A stretch of DNA of 64,000 nucleotides from JACVRW01 sp963812415 (GCA_963812415.1 CAWEVH010000036.1:1-64000), one strand, 5' to 3'; positions 1-9,081 are shown, counted from the stretch's first letter. Translations and numbers: made by a program. Notes: generated by a model not told the origin, from the letters alone.

Positions 1-42
1 GACGCCGCCGAGCGGCTCGACGGCCTCCGGCCGTCCGCCTGA
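1..42 (+). CDS. 3' end of a truncated gene
   Basis: Frame 1 is open from the first base and gives 13 codons with G/C-rich third positions before a TGA at 40-42. It looks like the last residues (ending LRPSA) of a gene starting outside the window. It is too short for a product call. Its stop codon lies inside an inverted repeat shared with the convergent gene that ends at 61. Confidence 0.3.
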   Translation, partial: DAAERLDGLRPSA

Positions 43-65
43 GCACGCCGCACGGTCCGCTCAGG
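38..65. terminator. Inverted repeat between convergent stops
   Basis: CCTGAGC at 38-44 pairs with GCTCAGG at 59-65 around a 14-nt loop. The arms contain the stop codons of both convergent genes. There is no T tract, so this is a possible bidirectional terminator only. Confidence 0.35.
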
Positions 66-279
66 GCAGCACCGACCCGATCCGCTCGAGCACCCGCCGC
101 ACGACCCGCTCGCCGGCCGCCGACCAGCGCGCCGGGCCGCGCGGCAGCTCCCGCAAAGCCGTGTCCGCGCGTTCGCGCAGCTCCGGGTCGGCTCGCAGCG
201 TGTGGCCGAGGCGCTCGGCCAGTGGCCGGTTCCCGGAGCGGAGGGCGAAGCGGTAGAGGCTGATGAGTTGCTCGCGCAT
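61..279 (-). CDS. Small hypothetical protein at the end of the sigma-factor operon
   Basis: A 72-residue reading frame with strongly G/C-rich third positions, starting at ATG 279 and ending at 61. It is arginine- and leucine-rich and predicted to be helical, with no membrane segment, signal peptide or recognised motif. It follows the 210-residue gene by 36 nt on the same strand, so it is probably the third gene of the sigma-factor operon. No clear ribosome-binding site precedes the ATG. I do not recognise a family; a regulatory partner of the sigma factor is only a guess from position. Confidence 0.5.
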   Translation of the reverse strand: MREQLISLYRFALRSGNRPLAERLGHTLRADPELRERADTALRELPRGPARWSAAGERVVRRVLERIGSVLP

Positions 280-315
280 GCCCGGGAGGTCGCCGGGGGC
301 GGCGCGAGCTGACGT

Positions 316-948
316 TCAGGGACCGCCGCGGAACAGGCGGTCCACCTCGTCCCACTCCTCGGCCGGTGGCTCGGCACGCGCCGCGGACGCCGGGGCCTCG
401 GCATCGGCGGGTGCCGTCCGGGCGAAGACGGTCTCGGTGGAAGAAGGATCGGCCGGCCCGCCGGCCGCCGGCATCTCGCCCGCCCTCCGAAGCGCCTCGC
501 GGCTCCAGCCCACGATCTTGCCGAGCGCGTCGAGCACGGTGTCCGACACGCCCGAGGCGGGCAGGAGGCCCTGCTCCATCTCGTGGTAGTAGGCCGCCAC
601 CTTGTCCTGCCGGGACTGGGCGCCCAGGCGCGCCGCGAGCTCCGCGACGAGCTCGCTGCGGCGAAGCCGTGCCTGCGTCCGAAGCCGCGGCAGCACCGAC
701 GGCCACAGCCCGGCCGTGCCGGCGAGCGAGCGCTGCAGGCCCTCGGCCACCTCGGCCGCTCGCGACTGGCGGAAGGCGGTTGCGTCGAAGGCGCGCCGCG
801 GCGCTCGTTCGAGGTAGGCATCGATGAGCCCGGCGAGCGCGGCGCGGTCGGTCCCGGACACTCGCTCGAGGAACGGACCGGGGTCGGCGTCCTCGCCGGC
901 CCGGTGCACCTCCTTGTACTCCTGAAGCAGTCGTTCGACGTCGCTCAT
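316..948 (-). CDS. Hypothetical protein with an XRE-like helical segment, partner of a sigma factor
   Basis: This 210-residue protein starts 3 nt after the sigma-factor stop, so the two are surely co-transcribed. The N-terminal part (residues about 1-50) is acidic and helical. Residues about 97-145 read like a Cro/C1-type helix-turn-helix: an ELAARLG helix, then DKVAAYYHEMEQG, then a second helical stretch. The C-terminal 60 residues are alanine/proline-rich and acidic, probably disordered. No signal peptide or transmembrane helix is seen, so it is cytoplasmic. By position it could modulate the sigma factor (anti-sigma or DNA-binding partner), but no named anti-sigma domain is recognisable. 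Confidence 0.6.
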   Translation of the reverse strand: MSDVERLLQEYKEVHRAGEDADPGPFLERVSGTDRAALAGLIDAYLERAPRRAFDATAFRQSRAAEVAEGLQRSLAGTAGLWPSVLPRLRTQARLRRSELVAELAARLGAQSRQDKVAAYYHEMEQGLLPASGVSDTVLDALGKIVGWSREALRRAGEMPAAGGPADPSSTETVFARTAPADAEAPASAARAEPPAEEWDEVDRLFRGGP

Positions 949-951
949 GGC

Positions 952-1542
952 TCAATCCGAAGTATCGCCGCCCCCAAGCAGCTCCCTGAAGCGCCGCTGG
1001 AATCGCGACGCGATCTGGTGCACGTTCGCCTCGGTCATCCCGTCGCCGACCTCGGCGGCGGTCTCTGCAGCCGGCAGCGGCCCGAGGACATAGAGGTCGA
1101 TCACCCGCCGGTGGCTGTCGCGCTCGAGCTCCTCGTACGCGCGCGCGAGGCAGTCCGATGCGAACAGCGCCTCGCCCTCGAACGGGACGGCCGGCTCCTT
1201 GCCGCGCACCTCGTCGTCGCCCTGATGCTCGGAGGCGAGCTCGGTGGTCTTCGGGCGCCGCTTGCGCGCCTCGTGGTAGTCGGCTACCCGGCGCGACAGG
1301 ATCGTGTGGAGCCAGGAGCGAAACTCGCCGACCGAGCGGCCGTCGAAGGCGGAGGCGATGGCGCTCGCAACGGCCTCCCCGGCCACGTCCTCGGCGTCGG
1401 CGGCGGGGAGCTTCAGCCGCGCGCGGTTCACGAGCGTGTCCCAGTAGCCGAAGACGAGGACGGCGAGCGCGGGCTTCATCGCTTCGGGCCGGCCCGCGTC
1501 CCGGGCAGCGCGCATGTAGGCCACGAGCTGCTCATCGCTCAT
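952..1542 (-). CDS. RNA polymerase sigma-70 family factor
   Basis: About 196 residues. The strongest signal is a region-2 core, GEFRSWLHTILSRRVADYH, followed by a basic KRR stretch, as in ECF-like sigma factors that bind core RNA polymerase and the -10 element. The C-terminal part (YEELERDSHRRVIDLYV, then AEVGDGMTEANVHQIASR) resembles region 4 but is divergent. The ATG at 1542 follows a GGAGGG only 1 nt upstream; a TTG at 1584 would add LSDFRELPEHHLEG and is possible. First gene of a three-gene operon and divergent from the ARPP-1 gene. The regulon is unknown. Confidence 0.75.
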   Translation of the reverse strand: MSDEQLVAYMRAARDAGRPEAMKPALAVLVFGYWDTLVNRARLKLPAADAEDVAGEAVASAIASAFDGRSVGEFRSWLHTILSRRVADYHEARKRRPKTTELASEHQGDDEVRGKEPAVPFEGEALFASDCLARAYEELERDSHRRVIDLYVLGPLPAAETAAEVGDGMTEANVHQIASRFQRRFRELLGGGDTSD

Positions 1543-1658
1543 GCCCTCCAGGTGATGCTCCGGAAGCTCTCGAAAGTCGCTCAATGAGAAGGGAGTCCGC
1601 TGTGGATGGTGCAACCTGACGCTGTCAGATCGCACGGACGGTCGGCGACCCATCCGGG

Positions 1659-2562
1659 ATGGACACGACGACACAGCTGTACACGATCGGCGAGCCGCAG
1701 CTGGCGGGCGCGCTCGCCGTGTTCCCCGTCTTCGGCCCGCCACCCCTGCTCCAATATCGGACCTTCGCCCAGGCCGTCGAGCAGGGCGCGCTGGCGCGTG
1801 AGCTCGAGGGCGCCGCGAGCGTCCGCGCACTCGTGATCGAGAACCCAACCGATCTGCCGCTGCTCGTCTACGAGGGCGAGGAGGTGCTCGGTGCCCAGCA
1901 GAACCGCACCTTCGACGACTCGGTGCTGGTCGCGTCAGGCGAAAAGCTGCGCGTGGACGTGAGCTGCGTGGAAGCCGGGCGCTGGGACGGCTCGCGGCGC
2001 GAGGAGCCACTCCGGCCGTCGCCGCAGGCGGCGTACCCTGAGCTCCGCCGGCTGAAGCGTGCCGCGGCGAGCAGGACCGGCCGCGCTGACCAGGCCGAGG
2101 TCTGGGCCGCGGTCGGCGATCGGCTTGCCGCCAACGGCGTCGAATCTCCGAGCGCCGCGATGAGCGACCTCTACGAGAGCCGCCGTGCGGGCATCGCGGC
2201 GCTGGGCAAGGCGATCCGCCCGCTCGACGGCCAGCTCGGCGCGGTTGCCACTGTGGCCGGCCGACCGCTGGCCCTCGACCTCGTGAGCCGTCCCGACGTC
2301 TTCGCCTCGCTGCTCCCTCGGCTGGCCCAGGGATACGCGCTCGAGGCCCTCGAGCGCTCGATCGGGCGAAGCCGGAGGGGATCCCGCCGCCTTTCTCGCC
2401 GAGGCCCTCGGCGCGCCGGCCGTGAGCGCGCCCACGCCCGGCATGGGTCGCCGCCTCGCGCTCGGCACGCCCCGCGTGATCGGCAGCGGCCTGGCGAACG
2501 AGGACGAGCTTGTCCAGCTGTCGGCCTTCCCGGCCGACCGCGAGCGGACTCGCGAGGCCTGA
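1659..2562 (+). CDS. ARPP-1 domain protein (frameshifted)
   Basis: The first 235 residues contain the pattern I associate with the ARPP-1 family (a domain linked by context to ADP-ribosyl/rhodanese-phosphatase systems): ENPTDLPLLVYEGEEVLG, GAQQNR and CVEAGRW. The conserved end (NEDELVQLSAFP) continues in the +1 frame to a TGA at 2560-2562. Removing one G from the GGG at 2364-2366 restores a continuous protein of about 300 residues (ERSIGEAGGDPAAF across the join), so this is a single-base insertion. The molecular role of the family is not established. The gene diverges from the sigma-factor operon and leads towards the lipoprotein and the GcvH-like gene. Confidence 0.6.
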
Positions 2563-2573
2563 GCGGAACTCCG

Positions 2574-3073
2574 ATGTCTGCGTCCTCTGTTCGGCGACTC
2601 AGCGCTGCGCTGGGCGTGAGCGCCTCCGCACTAGCGCTGTCCAGCTGCCTGACGCCACCCGCCGAGCCGGACGTCAGGCCGCGCTGCACCGCCCCCGCCG
2701 GCCGACGAGCGGGCCCAGGCGGAGCGCAATGCCGTCGCGACGCTCGGCTGACTACTGCCGCCACCGGCCGGCGCGCGTGAAGAACCGCCCGGCCGCGGTA
2801 CCGCGGCGGAGCGAGGCAGTCACGGCCGTGACCCTCCTGGTTCGCCACCTGCGCACAGCGATCGGCCGCGACGGCGGAGATCCCGAGACGAACGTCGCCT
2901 GGCGCGCCGACGCAAGCGCGCTCGCAGCCGAGCTCGAGCAGCTCGAGTGCCTGCCGGATCAGGTGCGGCGCATCGACAGAACGCTGAGGAGGCTGCCGCT
3001 GCCTGCGATCCCGACGCCGGACGAGATCCCCGAAGAAGTGCCGGAAGATCCGGACGCGTACCCGTACCCGTGA
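2574..3073 (+). CDS. Putative lipoprotein (two frameshifts)
   Basis: Starts at ATG 2574 with a short lipoprotein signal peptide ending in the lipobox-like LALSSC. The frame shifts +1 at the C run 2692-2696, and again at 2746-2747, where removing one G gives the smooth join ATLADYC. The rest (GDPETNVAWRADASALAAEL and a proline-rich tail ending DPDAYPYP) is open to 3073. Restored length is about 165 residues. I recognise no domain; it would be membrane-anchored outside the cell. It sits 11 nt after the ARPP-1 stop, probably in the same transcript. Confidence 0.45.
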
Positions 3074-3113
3074 GGGAGAGTTCCGTCCGCCCCACGCGGC
3101 AGGCTCGCCCTGG

Positions 3114-3608
3114 GTGTCGGAGATCTCGATCACGTCCCTCGCGAAGTCCGCCCGTTTCGCGCTCCCGTCCGATCGCGGCTACCTCGCCGGCCGGCACGTG
3201 TGGGCGCGCATCGAGGACGGGGTCGCCACGGTGGGGGTCACGGCGCCGCTCGGCGAGGTGCTCTGGTTCCAGCCCGAGGTCGACTTCTGGGCGGTGGACC
3301 GCGTGGAGGTGGGGGACACGCTCGCCACCGTGCAGGGGCGCTCGGCGCGCACGGTGGCCATCGGCACGCCGGTCGCCGGCACGATCGTCGAGCTCAACCA
3401 GCTGCTGCAGCGCGCGCCGCACGCGCTGCTCGCGCAGCCGTACGGGCGCGGCTGGGTGGCGAAGATCGCGCCCCGCTGCTGGGAGCGCGACGAGGTCGAG
3501 CTGGTGAGTGCGCGCTCGTACCGGATGACGATCGACACCGAGCTCGCGCTCGGGCGCGACTTCTGCTTCGGCGGGGCGCTGCTCGCGCCGCGCAGCGCGG
3601 CCGCCTGA
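3114..3608 (+). CDS. GcvH-like protein lacking the lipoyl lysine
   Basis: The 164 residues match the glycine-cleavage H-protein fold through HVWARIEDGVATVG, LGEVLWFQPEV, VEVGDTLATV, TPVAGTIVELN and PYGRGWVAKI. In true GcvH the lipoate-bearing lysine sits in ES-x-K-A; here that stretch reads QGRSARTV, with no lysine, so it cannot carry lipoate at the usual place. A roughly 30-residue extension follows the domain. No glycine-cleavage P or T gene is nearby. GTG 3114 is the start. The function is likely non-canonical (scaffold or protein-binding), which is inference. Confidence 0.65.
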   Translation: MSEISITSLAKSARFALPSDRGYLAGRHVWARIEDGVATVGVTAPLGEVLWFQPEVDFWAVDRVEVGDTLATVQGRSARTVAIGTPVAGTIVELNQLLQRAPHALLAQPYGRGWVAKIAPRCWERDEVELVSARSYRMTIDTELALGRDFCFGGALLAPRSAAA

Positions 3609-3618
3609 CGACGCGCCG

Positions 3619-5005
3619 CTACGCCCCGCTCGGCGGGATGTTCGTGTTACTGCGGAACACGTTCTCCGGGTCGTACTCGTCCTTGACCGCCACCAGGCGC
3701 GCGTAGCTCTCCTCGCCGAACGCCGCCTCGACCGAGCCCGCCCGCGGATCGCCCACGAAGTTCACGTAGACGCCCTCCGCGGCGTAGGGCGCCAGCGCCT
3801 GGTCGAAGCTGCGCGTCCAGTCGATATGTGCGTCCGCCTCCGCGGGATCGGTCCACTGGGAGAGGACGTGGTAGTTCCAGTTGGCGTCGCGGTAGCCGAT
3901 CGGCGTCTCGCCCTGCGGCACGCGCGCGATCGCGCCACCGAGCGGCAGTATCAGCGTCGCCGTGAAGGGCGAGCGCACGTCGGTGGCCCGTGCCACGAAG
4001 ACCTCGATCGCGTCGTCGCTCAGCTCCGGCAACAGGCCCGCCTTCCAGTAGTGATGGCGGCCGGGCGGGTTGCCGGGCGAGATCAGCTGCTGGATCGCCG
4101 TGTACGGCATCGGCGCCAGCGCCTCGAGCGCCGGGCCCCATTCGCGCAGGGGTGCGAAGGCGCGCTCGCCCGCCTCCACCGGCCCGACGTAGCAGCAGAT
4201 GATCGCCAGCACCGGCTTGCCGCGCACCGCCTCGGGGACGAACTCCTCGGGCGGCGCGCACAGGATCGCGGCGCCGCCGCAGATCTCGTCGGGCGCGCCC
4301 TCCATGAATCCCCGATAGGCCTTGAGCAGGTCGACCGCGGCGTCGATCGGGAAGAAGAGCATCCCGCCGTACATCAGCGGCCCGGCCTCGTGCAGGCGAA
4401 ACTCGAAGCCCGTCACGACCCCGAAGTTGCCGCCGCCGCCGCGCAGGGCCCAGAACAGGTCAGGGTTTCGCTCCGCGCTCGCGACCACCAGGCGCCCGTC
4501 GGCGGTGACGACCTCCATCGACAGCAGGCTGTCGACGGTGAAGCCGTACTTGCGCTCGATCCAGCCGCTGCCGCCCCCGAGCGCCAGCCCACCCACGCCG
4601 GTGTCCGGCATCCGGCCGCCCGTCACGGCCAGGCCGAAGGCCTGCGTCTCGCGGTCGAGCTCGCCCCAGTTGGCGCCGCCCCCGCACCAGGCGGTGCGCC
4701 GCTCCGGGTCCACGCGCACGCGGTTCATCGGGCGCAGGTCGATCACCACGCCCGCCGTCGACGATCGCGTGGCCGGCCACGGCGTGGCCTCCCGCGCGCA
4801 CCGACACGTCCAGGGCGTGCTCGCGCGCGAACGCGAGTGCCGCCATCACGTCCGCGGCGCCGGTGCAGCGGGCAATCAGCGCCGGACGCCGGTCGATCGC
4901 GGCGTTGAATACCCCGCGCGCCTCGTCGTAGCCGTCGTCGCCGTCGCGCAGCAGTTCTCCGCCGAAGTCCGCGAGCGCCGCGGATTCGACCGTTACCTCG
5001 GTCAT
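3619..5005 (-). CDS. FAD-binding (berberine-bridge-type) oxidoreductase (frameshifted)
   Basis: The N-terminal FAD-binding-4 domain holds VRAGGHAVAGH, whose histidine is the usual 8-alpha-histidyl FAD attachment site. The C terminus has the BBE signature (NYHVLSQWTDP and DPENVFRSNTNIPP). Start ATG 5005 is preceded by GGAG at 7 nt. The frame breaks at 4751-4753, where one extra C (a G on the coding strand) interrupts VDGG-VVIDLRPMNR; removing it gives about 461 residues, normal for the family. Such enzymes oxidise sugars or secondary metabolites using oxygen or another acceptor; the substrate cannot be told. Monocistronic, followed closely by the convergent GcvH-like gene. Confidence 0.8.
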
Positions 5006-5087
5006 CTGAATCTCCAGACTGAATGAAGGGCGAGTCCAGGGCCACCATATGCGCAGGTACGCGGGCGCCGCAAGGCGCGCGCCGTCC

Positions 5088-5975
5088 TCAGCCGGAGGCC
5101 ACGGCGGGCGTGCGCGGCCTGATCGTCGCGAAGGCGACCCCGCCGAGCACCACCGCCACGCCGGCGAGCTGGACGGTCGAGGGCGCCTCCGAGAGCAGGA
5201 TCGCCGCCAGGAAGACGGTGCTCACCGGCTGCAGCATGAGCAGGATCGAGGTGAGCACGGCCGGCAGCCGCGGCAGCGACACGGAGATCAGGAGCCAGCC
5301 GACCACCTGCGAGGTGAGGGCGAGCATCACCAGCCAGGCCTGTGCCTCGGCGTCCGGCACCCATTCGATGTCGCCGATCGCGATCCCCGCGAGCGCCGAG
5401 AAGATCGCGGCCGTGAGCGTCGCGTCGAAGAGCGGGCCGGCGGGACGGCGCTGGTCGGAGTTGCCCTGGCGCAGGATCAGCAGGAAGAGCGCGTACGCGA
5501 TCGCGGTGAGGATCCCGTAGATCGCTCCGAGCGCCGGGTCGTCGCCGTAGGCGCCCACGCCGATCACCCCGGAGATCAGGACCACCCCGAGCAGCACCAC
5601 GGGTATCGAGGCGATCACCCGGCCGTCGGGACGCTCCCCGAGCGCCGCCCACGCGAGCAGGCCCACGACCACGACCTGCGAGTTCGCGAGCACCGTGGCG
5701 AGGCCCGCGCCCACCGACTCGATCGAGTAGTGCCAGACCACGAGGTCGGCCGCCAGGAACACGCCCGCGCCGAGTGCCAGCAGCCGGTCACGCCGCGAGC
5801 GCGGTCCGTAGCGGCGCCGCTCGATCCATGCGAGCAGCCCGAGCAGCGGCAGCGCGTAGGCGCAGCGGAAGAAGGCGGCCGTCGAGGGCGACACCTCGGC
5901 CAGCCGCACGAGGATCGCGCTGAACGCGATCACCAGCGCGCCGAGCACGCCCGCCAGGATCGGCCGGTCGGTCAC
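5088..5975 (-). CDS. EamA/DMT-superfamily transporter
   Basis: 295 residues with ten predicted transmembrane segments arranged as two EamA repeats (first ending near residue 140, second starting near 155 and ending LAGVAVVLGGVAFAT). This family exports metabolites such as amino acids or nucleosides across the inner membrane, or takes up sugars; the substrate is unknown. It begins at GTG 5975, 8 nt behind a TAGCCT box, so it is probably leaderless. Divergent from the small membrane protein at 6018; the two promoters lie about 15 nt apart. Confidence 0.85.
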   Translation of the reverse strand: MTDRPILAGVLGALVIAFSAILVRLAEVSPSTAAFFRCAYALPLLGLLAWIERRRYGPRSRRDRLLALGAGVFLAADLVVWHYSIESVGAGLATVLANSQVVVVGLLAWAALGERPDGRVIASIPVVLLGVVLISGVIGVGAYGDDPALGAIYGILTAIAYALFLLILRQGNSDQRRPAGPLFDATLTAAIFSALAGIAIGDIEWVPDAEAQAWLVMLALTSQVVGWLLISVSLPRLPAVLTSILLMLQPVSTVFLAAILLSEAPSTVQLAGVAVVLGGVAFATIRPRTPAVASG

Positions 5976-5983
5976 GCCTGCCG

Positions 5984-5989
5984 AGGCTA
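5984..5989 (-). promoter_or_regulatory. -10 box (TAGCCT) for the EamA gene
   Basis: TAGCCT on the minus strand ends 8 nt before GTG 5975, and there is no Shine-Dalgarno sequence. The spacing fits a leaderless mRNA whose 5' end is the start codon. Confidence 0.5.
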
Positions 5990-6003
5990 GTGGCCCACCC
6001 CGT

Positions 6004-6009
6004 TAAGGT
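6004..6009 (+). promoter_or_regulatory. -10 box (TAAGGT) for the small membrane protein
   Basis: TAAGGT ends 8 nt before GTG 6018 with no ribosome-binding site between. It likely drives leaderless transcription of the 6018-7681 operon, back to back with the EamA promoter. Confidence 0.5.
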
Positions 6010-6017
6010 CCGGCGCC

Positions 6018-6194
6018 GTGGATCGCAACAGCGTGCTCTGGACGCTCGTGCTCTTCTTCGGGGCGTCGCTGATGTTCGCGACCATCCGTGACGCGACGCG
6101 CGACGAGGGGGTCGGCACGGCGCTCGCCGCCCAGCTCGCGGCGGGTGCGCTGCTGGTGCTGGTGATCGTGCTGTGGGTGAAGCGCCGCCGGTGA
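6018..6194 (+). CDS. Small membrane protein, 58 residues
   Basis: GTG 6018 opens a 58-residue frame with two hydrophobic segments (SVLWTLVLFFGASLMF and AAGALLVLVIVLWV) joined by a charged loop and closed by KRRR, so a two-helix inner-membrane protein with both ends probably inside. Third codon positions are strongly G/C-rich. The stop TGA overlaps the GTG of the NYN gene, which suggests translational coupling. No family recognised. Confidence 0.65.
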   Translation: MDRNSVLWTLVLFFGASLMFATIRDATRDEGVGTALAAQLAAGALLVLVIVLWVKRRR

Positions 6195-6568
6195 GCTTCG
6201 TCGTCGACGGAATGAACGTGATCGGCTCGCGTCCGACCGGCTGGTGGCGGGACCGGCCGGGGGCGATGCGGGCGCTCGTGGGCGAGCTCGACGCGTTCGC
6301 GAGCGCCACCGGCGAGCGGGTGACCGTCGTGTTCGACGGCCGGCCCTTCGATCTCGACGGTGGAGCGTCGGTGACCGTCGTGTTCGCCTCGCGCGCGGGC
6401 CGGGACGCGGCGGACGACGACATCGCCGCGCTGGTGGAGCGCACCTCGGACCCCGCCGGCCTGACGGTGGTCACCTCGGACTCCGAGCTCGCCGGCCGGG
6501 TCCGGGCGGGCGGCGCGGCCGTGGTCGGGGCGGGCGCCTTCCGGCGTCGGCTCGAGCGGGCCCGATGA
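6191..6568 (+). CDS. NYN/YacP-type (PIN-like) domain protein
   Basis: About 125 residues. The start GTG 6191 overlaps the preceding stop; a GTG at 6173 would add GEAPP and is less likely. Features of the DUF901/YacP-like NYN fold are VDGMNVIGSR (the first acidic residue of the PIN-like active site), VTVVFDGRPF, and DDDIAALVER followed by TVVTSDSELAGRV, with conserved aspartates. NYN domains are RNA-binding or RNase-like; YacP (Rae1) cleaves ribosome-bound mRNA in Bacillus, but this protein is distant. Its stop overlaps the MmgE/PrpD start (ATGA). Confidence 0.75.
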   Translation: MSFVVDGMNVIGSRPTGWWRDRPGAMRALVGELDAFASATGERVTVVFDGRPFDLDGGASVTVVFASRAGRDAADDDIAALVERTSDPAGLTVVTSDSELAGRVRAGGAAVVGAGAFRRRLERAR

Positions 6569-7681
6569 CCGATCCCCGCTACGCGACCGCGTTCCTCGAC
6601 TGGCTGGCCTGCGCCGCCGGCGGGCGTGACCAGCCCCCCGCCCGGGCGGCCGCCCGCGGGGGCGAGCCGGTGCTGGCGCTCGCCACCGCCGGCCACGTGC
6701 TCGACTTCGACGACACCTACCTGCCCGGCATCGCCCATCTGAGTGCGCCGGTCGCGCCCGCGGCGCTCGTGCTCGGCGCCGAGCTCGGCCGCTCCATGGG
6801 GGACGTGCTCGCCGCCTACGCGGAGGGCTTCGAGGCGATGGGCGCGCTCGCCCGCGCCAGCTATCCCGCGCTCTACGAACGCGGGCTGCACCCGACCGCC
6901 GTCTGCGGCGGCGCCGGCGCGGCCGTGGCGGCGGCGCGGCTGCTCGAGCTCGACGGGGCCGCCCGCGAGAGCGCCTACGCCATCGCCCTGCTCGGCTCGA
7001 GCGGTCTCCGCGCCGCCTTCGGCGGGCATGGCAAGTCGCTCCAGGTGGGCCTCGCCGCCGGGGCGGGCATCCGCGCGGCGCGCCTGGCGGCGGCGGGCGC
7101 CGAGGTCCCGCTCGCGGCTCCCGCCCGCGGCTGGGCCGACGCCACCGGCGGGCAGCATGCCGAGCCCGACCCGGCGCGGCCCGGCGATCGAGGAGAACTG
7201 GATCAAGGCGTGGCCCTGCTGCCTCCAGACGCACGGCGCGATCGAGGCGGCGAGCCGGGTGCGCGACCTGCGCGAGCTCACCGTGGTCGTCCACCCGGTG
7301 TCGCTCCAGGCCGCCGCCTACGGCCCCCGCCCGGCGAACGGTCTCGAGGCCAAGTTCTCGATCCCCTACCTGACGGCGTTCACCCTGCTCCACGGACCGC
7401 CGGACCTGGGCAGCTTCGCGCGGGTGGACCCGCCGGCATGCGAGCTGGCGGAGCGGATCGCTGTCGAGACGGACGAGCGCCTGCTCGAGTCGGAGTGCGT
7501 GCTGCGCGCGCAGGGCGAGGAGGTGGCTCGCGTCGAGGCGGCGCTCGGCTCGCCGCAGCGGCCGATGGACCCAGAGGCGCTGGCGCGGAAGGTGGAGAGC
7601 CTGGCCGGCGGCGCTCAGCTCGCCGACGCGCTCAGCGACCCCGAGCGCCCCGCGGCCGAGGTGCTCGCGCTGGCGGCGTAG
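6565..7681 (+). CDS. MmgE/PrpD family protein (frameshifted)
   Basis: The MmgE/PrpD family includes 2-methylcitrate dehydratase and related enzymes. Seen here are GHVLDFDDTYLPGIAH, HPTAVCGGAGAAVAAARLL, then PAIEENWIKAWPCCLQTHGA and a second domain with KFSIPYLTAF. The frame shifts +1 at GGCGGGC (GGG 7150-7152); dropping one G rejoins the halves. At about 371 residues it is shorter than typical PrpD (about 450), lacking part of the N-terminal helical domain. It overlaps the NYN gene by 4 nt and converges on the P450 with a 67-nt overlap. The substrate is uncertain; no methylcitrate-cycle genes are adjacent. Confidence 0.75.
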
Positions 7682-8987
7682 GCCTGCGGCTCGCGCCGCT
7701 GCGCCACGATCACGCGGCAGTCGCGCGCCGGAACCACGGTCACGTGCTGGACCCGCATGCGCTCGGGCCGCTGCGAGGGCGCCGCGAGCCGCACGCGGCG
7801 CAGGACCTCGCGCAGCACCGTCCTCATCTCCACCTGCGCGAAGGCCGCCCCGATGCAGCGTCGCACGCCCGCCGCCGAAGGGGATCCAGGTGTACGCCTC
7901 GGCCTTGCCGTCGAGGAAGCGCTCGGGCCGGAACTCCTCCGGCTGCGGATACAGGTCCGGTCGGGCGTGAATGGCGGCGATCGCGGGGAGCACGAGCGTG
8001 CCCGCCGGCAGGGTGTAGCCGCGCAGCGTGACGTCGCGGGTGAGCTTGCGCGCGACGTCGACGATCACCGGGCGCACGCGCAGCGTCTCCTTGACGACTG
8101 CGTCGAGGTAGGCGTCGTCGTCGAGCGACTCCATCACCCGCGCGAGCACCCGCGGCGTCCGCAGCAGCCGCTCGAACGCCCAGGAGAGTCCGGTTGCGGT
8201 GGTCTCGTGACCCGCCGTGAGCAGTGTCATCAGCTCGTCGCGAAGCTCGACGTCGCTCATCGGGCTCCCGTCCTCGTGCCGCGCGCGCAGGAGGAGCGAG
8301 AGCACGTCGTCGCGCTCGCCCGCGTCGCCGCTCGCCCGCCGCTCGGCGATCTCTGCATAGAGCAGCTCGTCGACCTCGGCGCGCGCACGCCGGAAGCGCG
8401 CGGCCGGGCTGAGGCCGCCGAGGTCGCGGTCCATGAACGGCAGCCAGTCGAGCACGCTGGTGGTGGCCGCGAGCCGCGGGATCCGTGCCCGGAACAGGTC
8501 CATGCGCCGCCCGTCGCGGACGCCGAACACCGCTCGCAGGATCACCTCGAGCGTGATCGCCTGCATCCGGGGTCGCAGCGCGAGCCGCGAGCCCACCTGC
8601 CAGCTCGCCACCTCCGCCGCGGTGGCCTCGGCCATCACCTCCACGTAGCGGCGCACGCGCTCGCCGTGGAAGGGCGGCAGCAGGAGCTTGCGCTGGCTCA
8701 GGTGGCGCTCCTCGTCGAGCGTGAGCAGCGAATGCTCGCCGAGGGCGTCGCCGAGCGCCAGCGTGTTGGCCTCGCCGGCGTGGAAGACCGTGGGGTCGCC
8801 CGCGAACACCTCCTTCACGAGCTCCGGGTCGGCCACGTACACGACCCGCCCGAAGATCGGGAAGTGCGACGAGAACACGTTCCCGTAGCGCTCGCGGCGG
8901 CGCGCCATCCAGTCGGTACGGCGACACGGTCACGCGCACGGCCTGCACGATGCTGGGCAGCCGCGGGCCGGGTGGGAAGGCGTTCAC
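7615..8987 (-). CDS. Cytochrome P450 (two frameshifts)
   Basis: A soluble bacterial P450 of about 457 residues once restored. Visible motifs are the I-helix AGHETTATGL, the K-helix KETLRVRP, PEEFRPERF, and the heme loop IPFGGGVRRCIGAAF with the cysteine thiolate ligand. The heme loop is split by an extra base at 7868-7870 (GGCGGGC on the coding strand). A second indel near 8909-8916 separates the N-terminal VNAFPPGPRLPSIVQ from WMARRRERYGNVF. I start it at GTG 8987. It would oxidise a lipid or secondary metabolite and needs redox partners not found here. Confidence 0.82.
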
Positions 8988-9025
8988 GACGACAGTTGTA
9001 CCGACGATCGCCGCCTGGTACCTAC

Positions 9026-9042
9026 TTCGACCAACTATCGAA
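9026..9042. promoter_or_regulatory. Inverted repeat upstream of the ROK gene
   Basis: TTCGA (9026-9030) and TCGAA (9038-9042) form an inverted repeat with a 7-nt spacer, about 40 bp upstream of the ROK promoter. ROK repressors bind such palindromes, so autoregulation is possible, but this is weak evidence. Confidence 0.25.
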
Positions 9043-9081
9043 CAAAATGAGTGGCAAAACGCGCCGAATTCTGCCAGCTGC

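Noticed and set aside
5987..8908. Very long minus-strand frame of 973 codons running past the P450 gene
   Set aside because: Only the P450 N-terminal two thirds is real; the rest is the reverse of the NYN/MmgE region, with low-complexity Arg/Pro/Ala content and no motifs.
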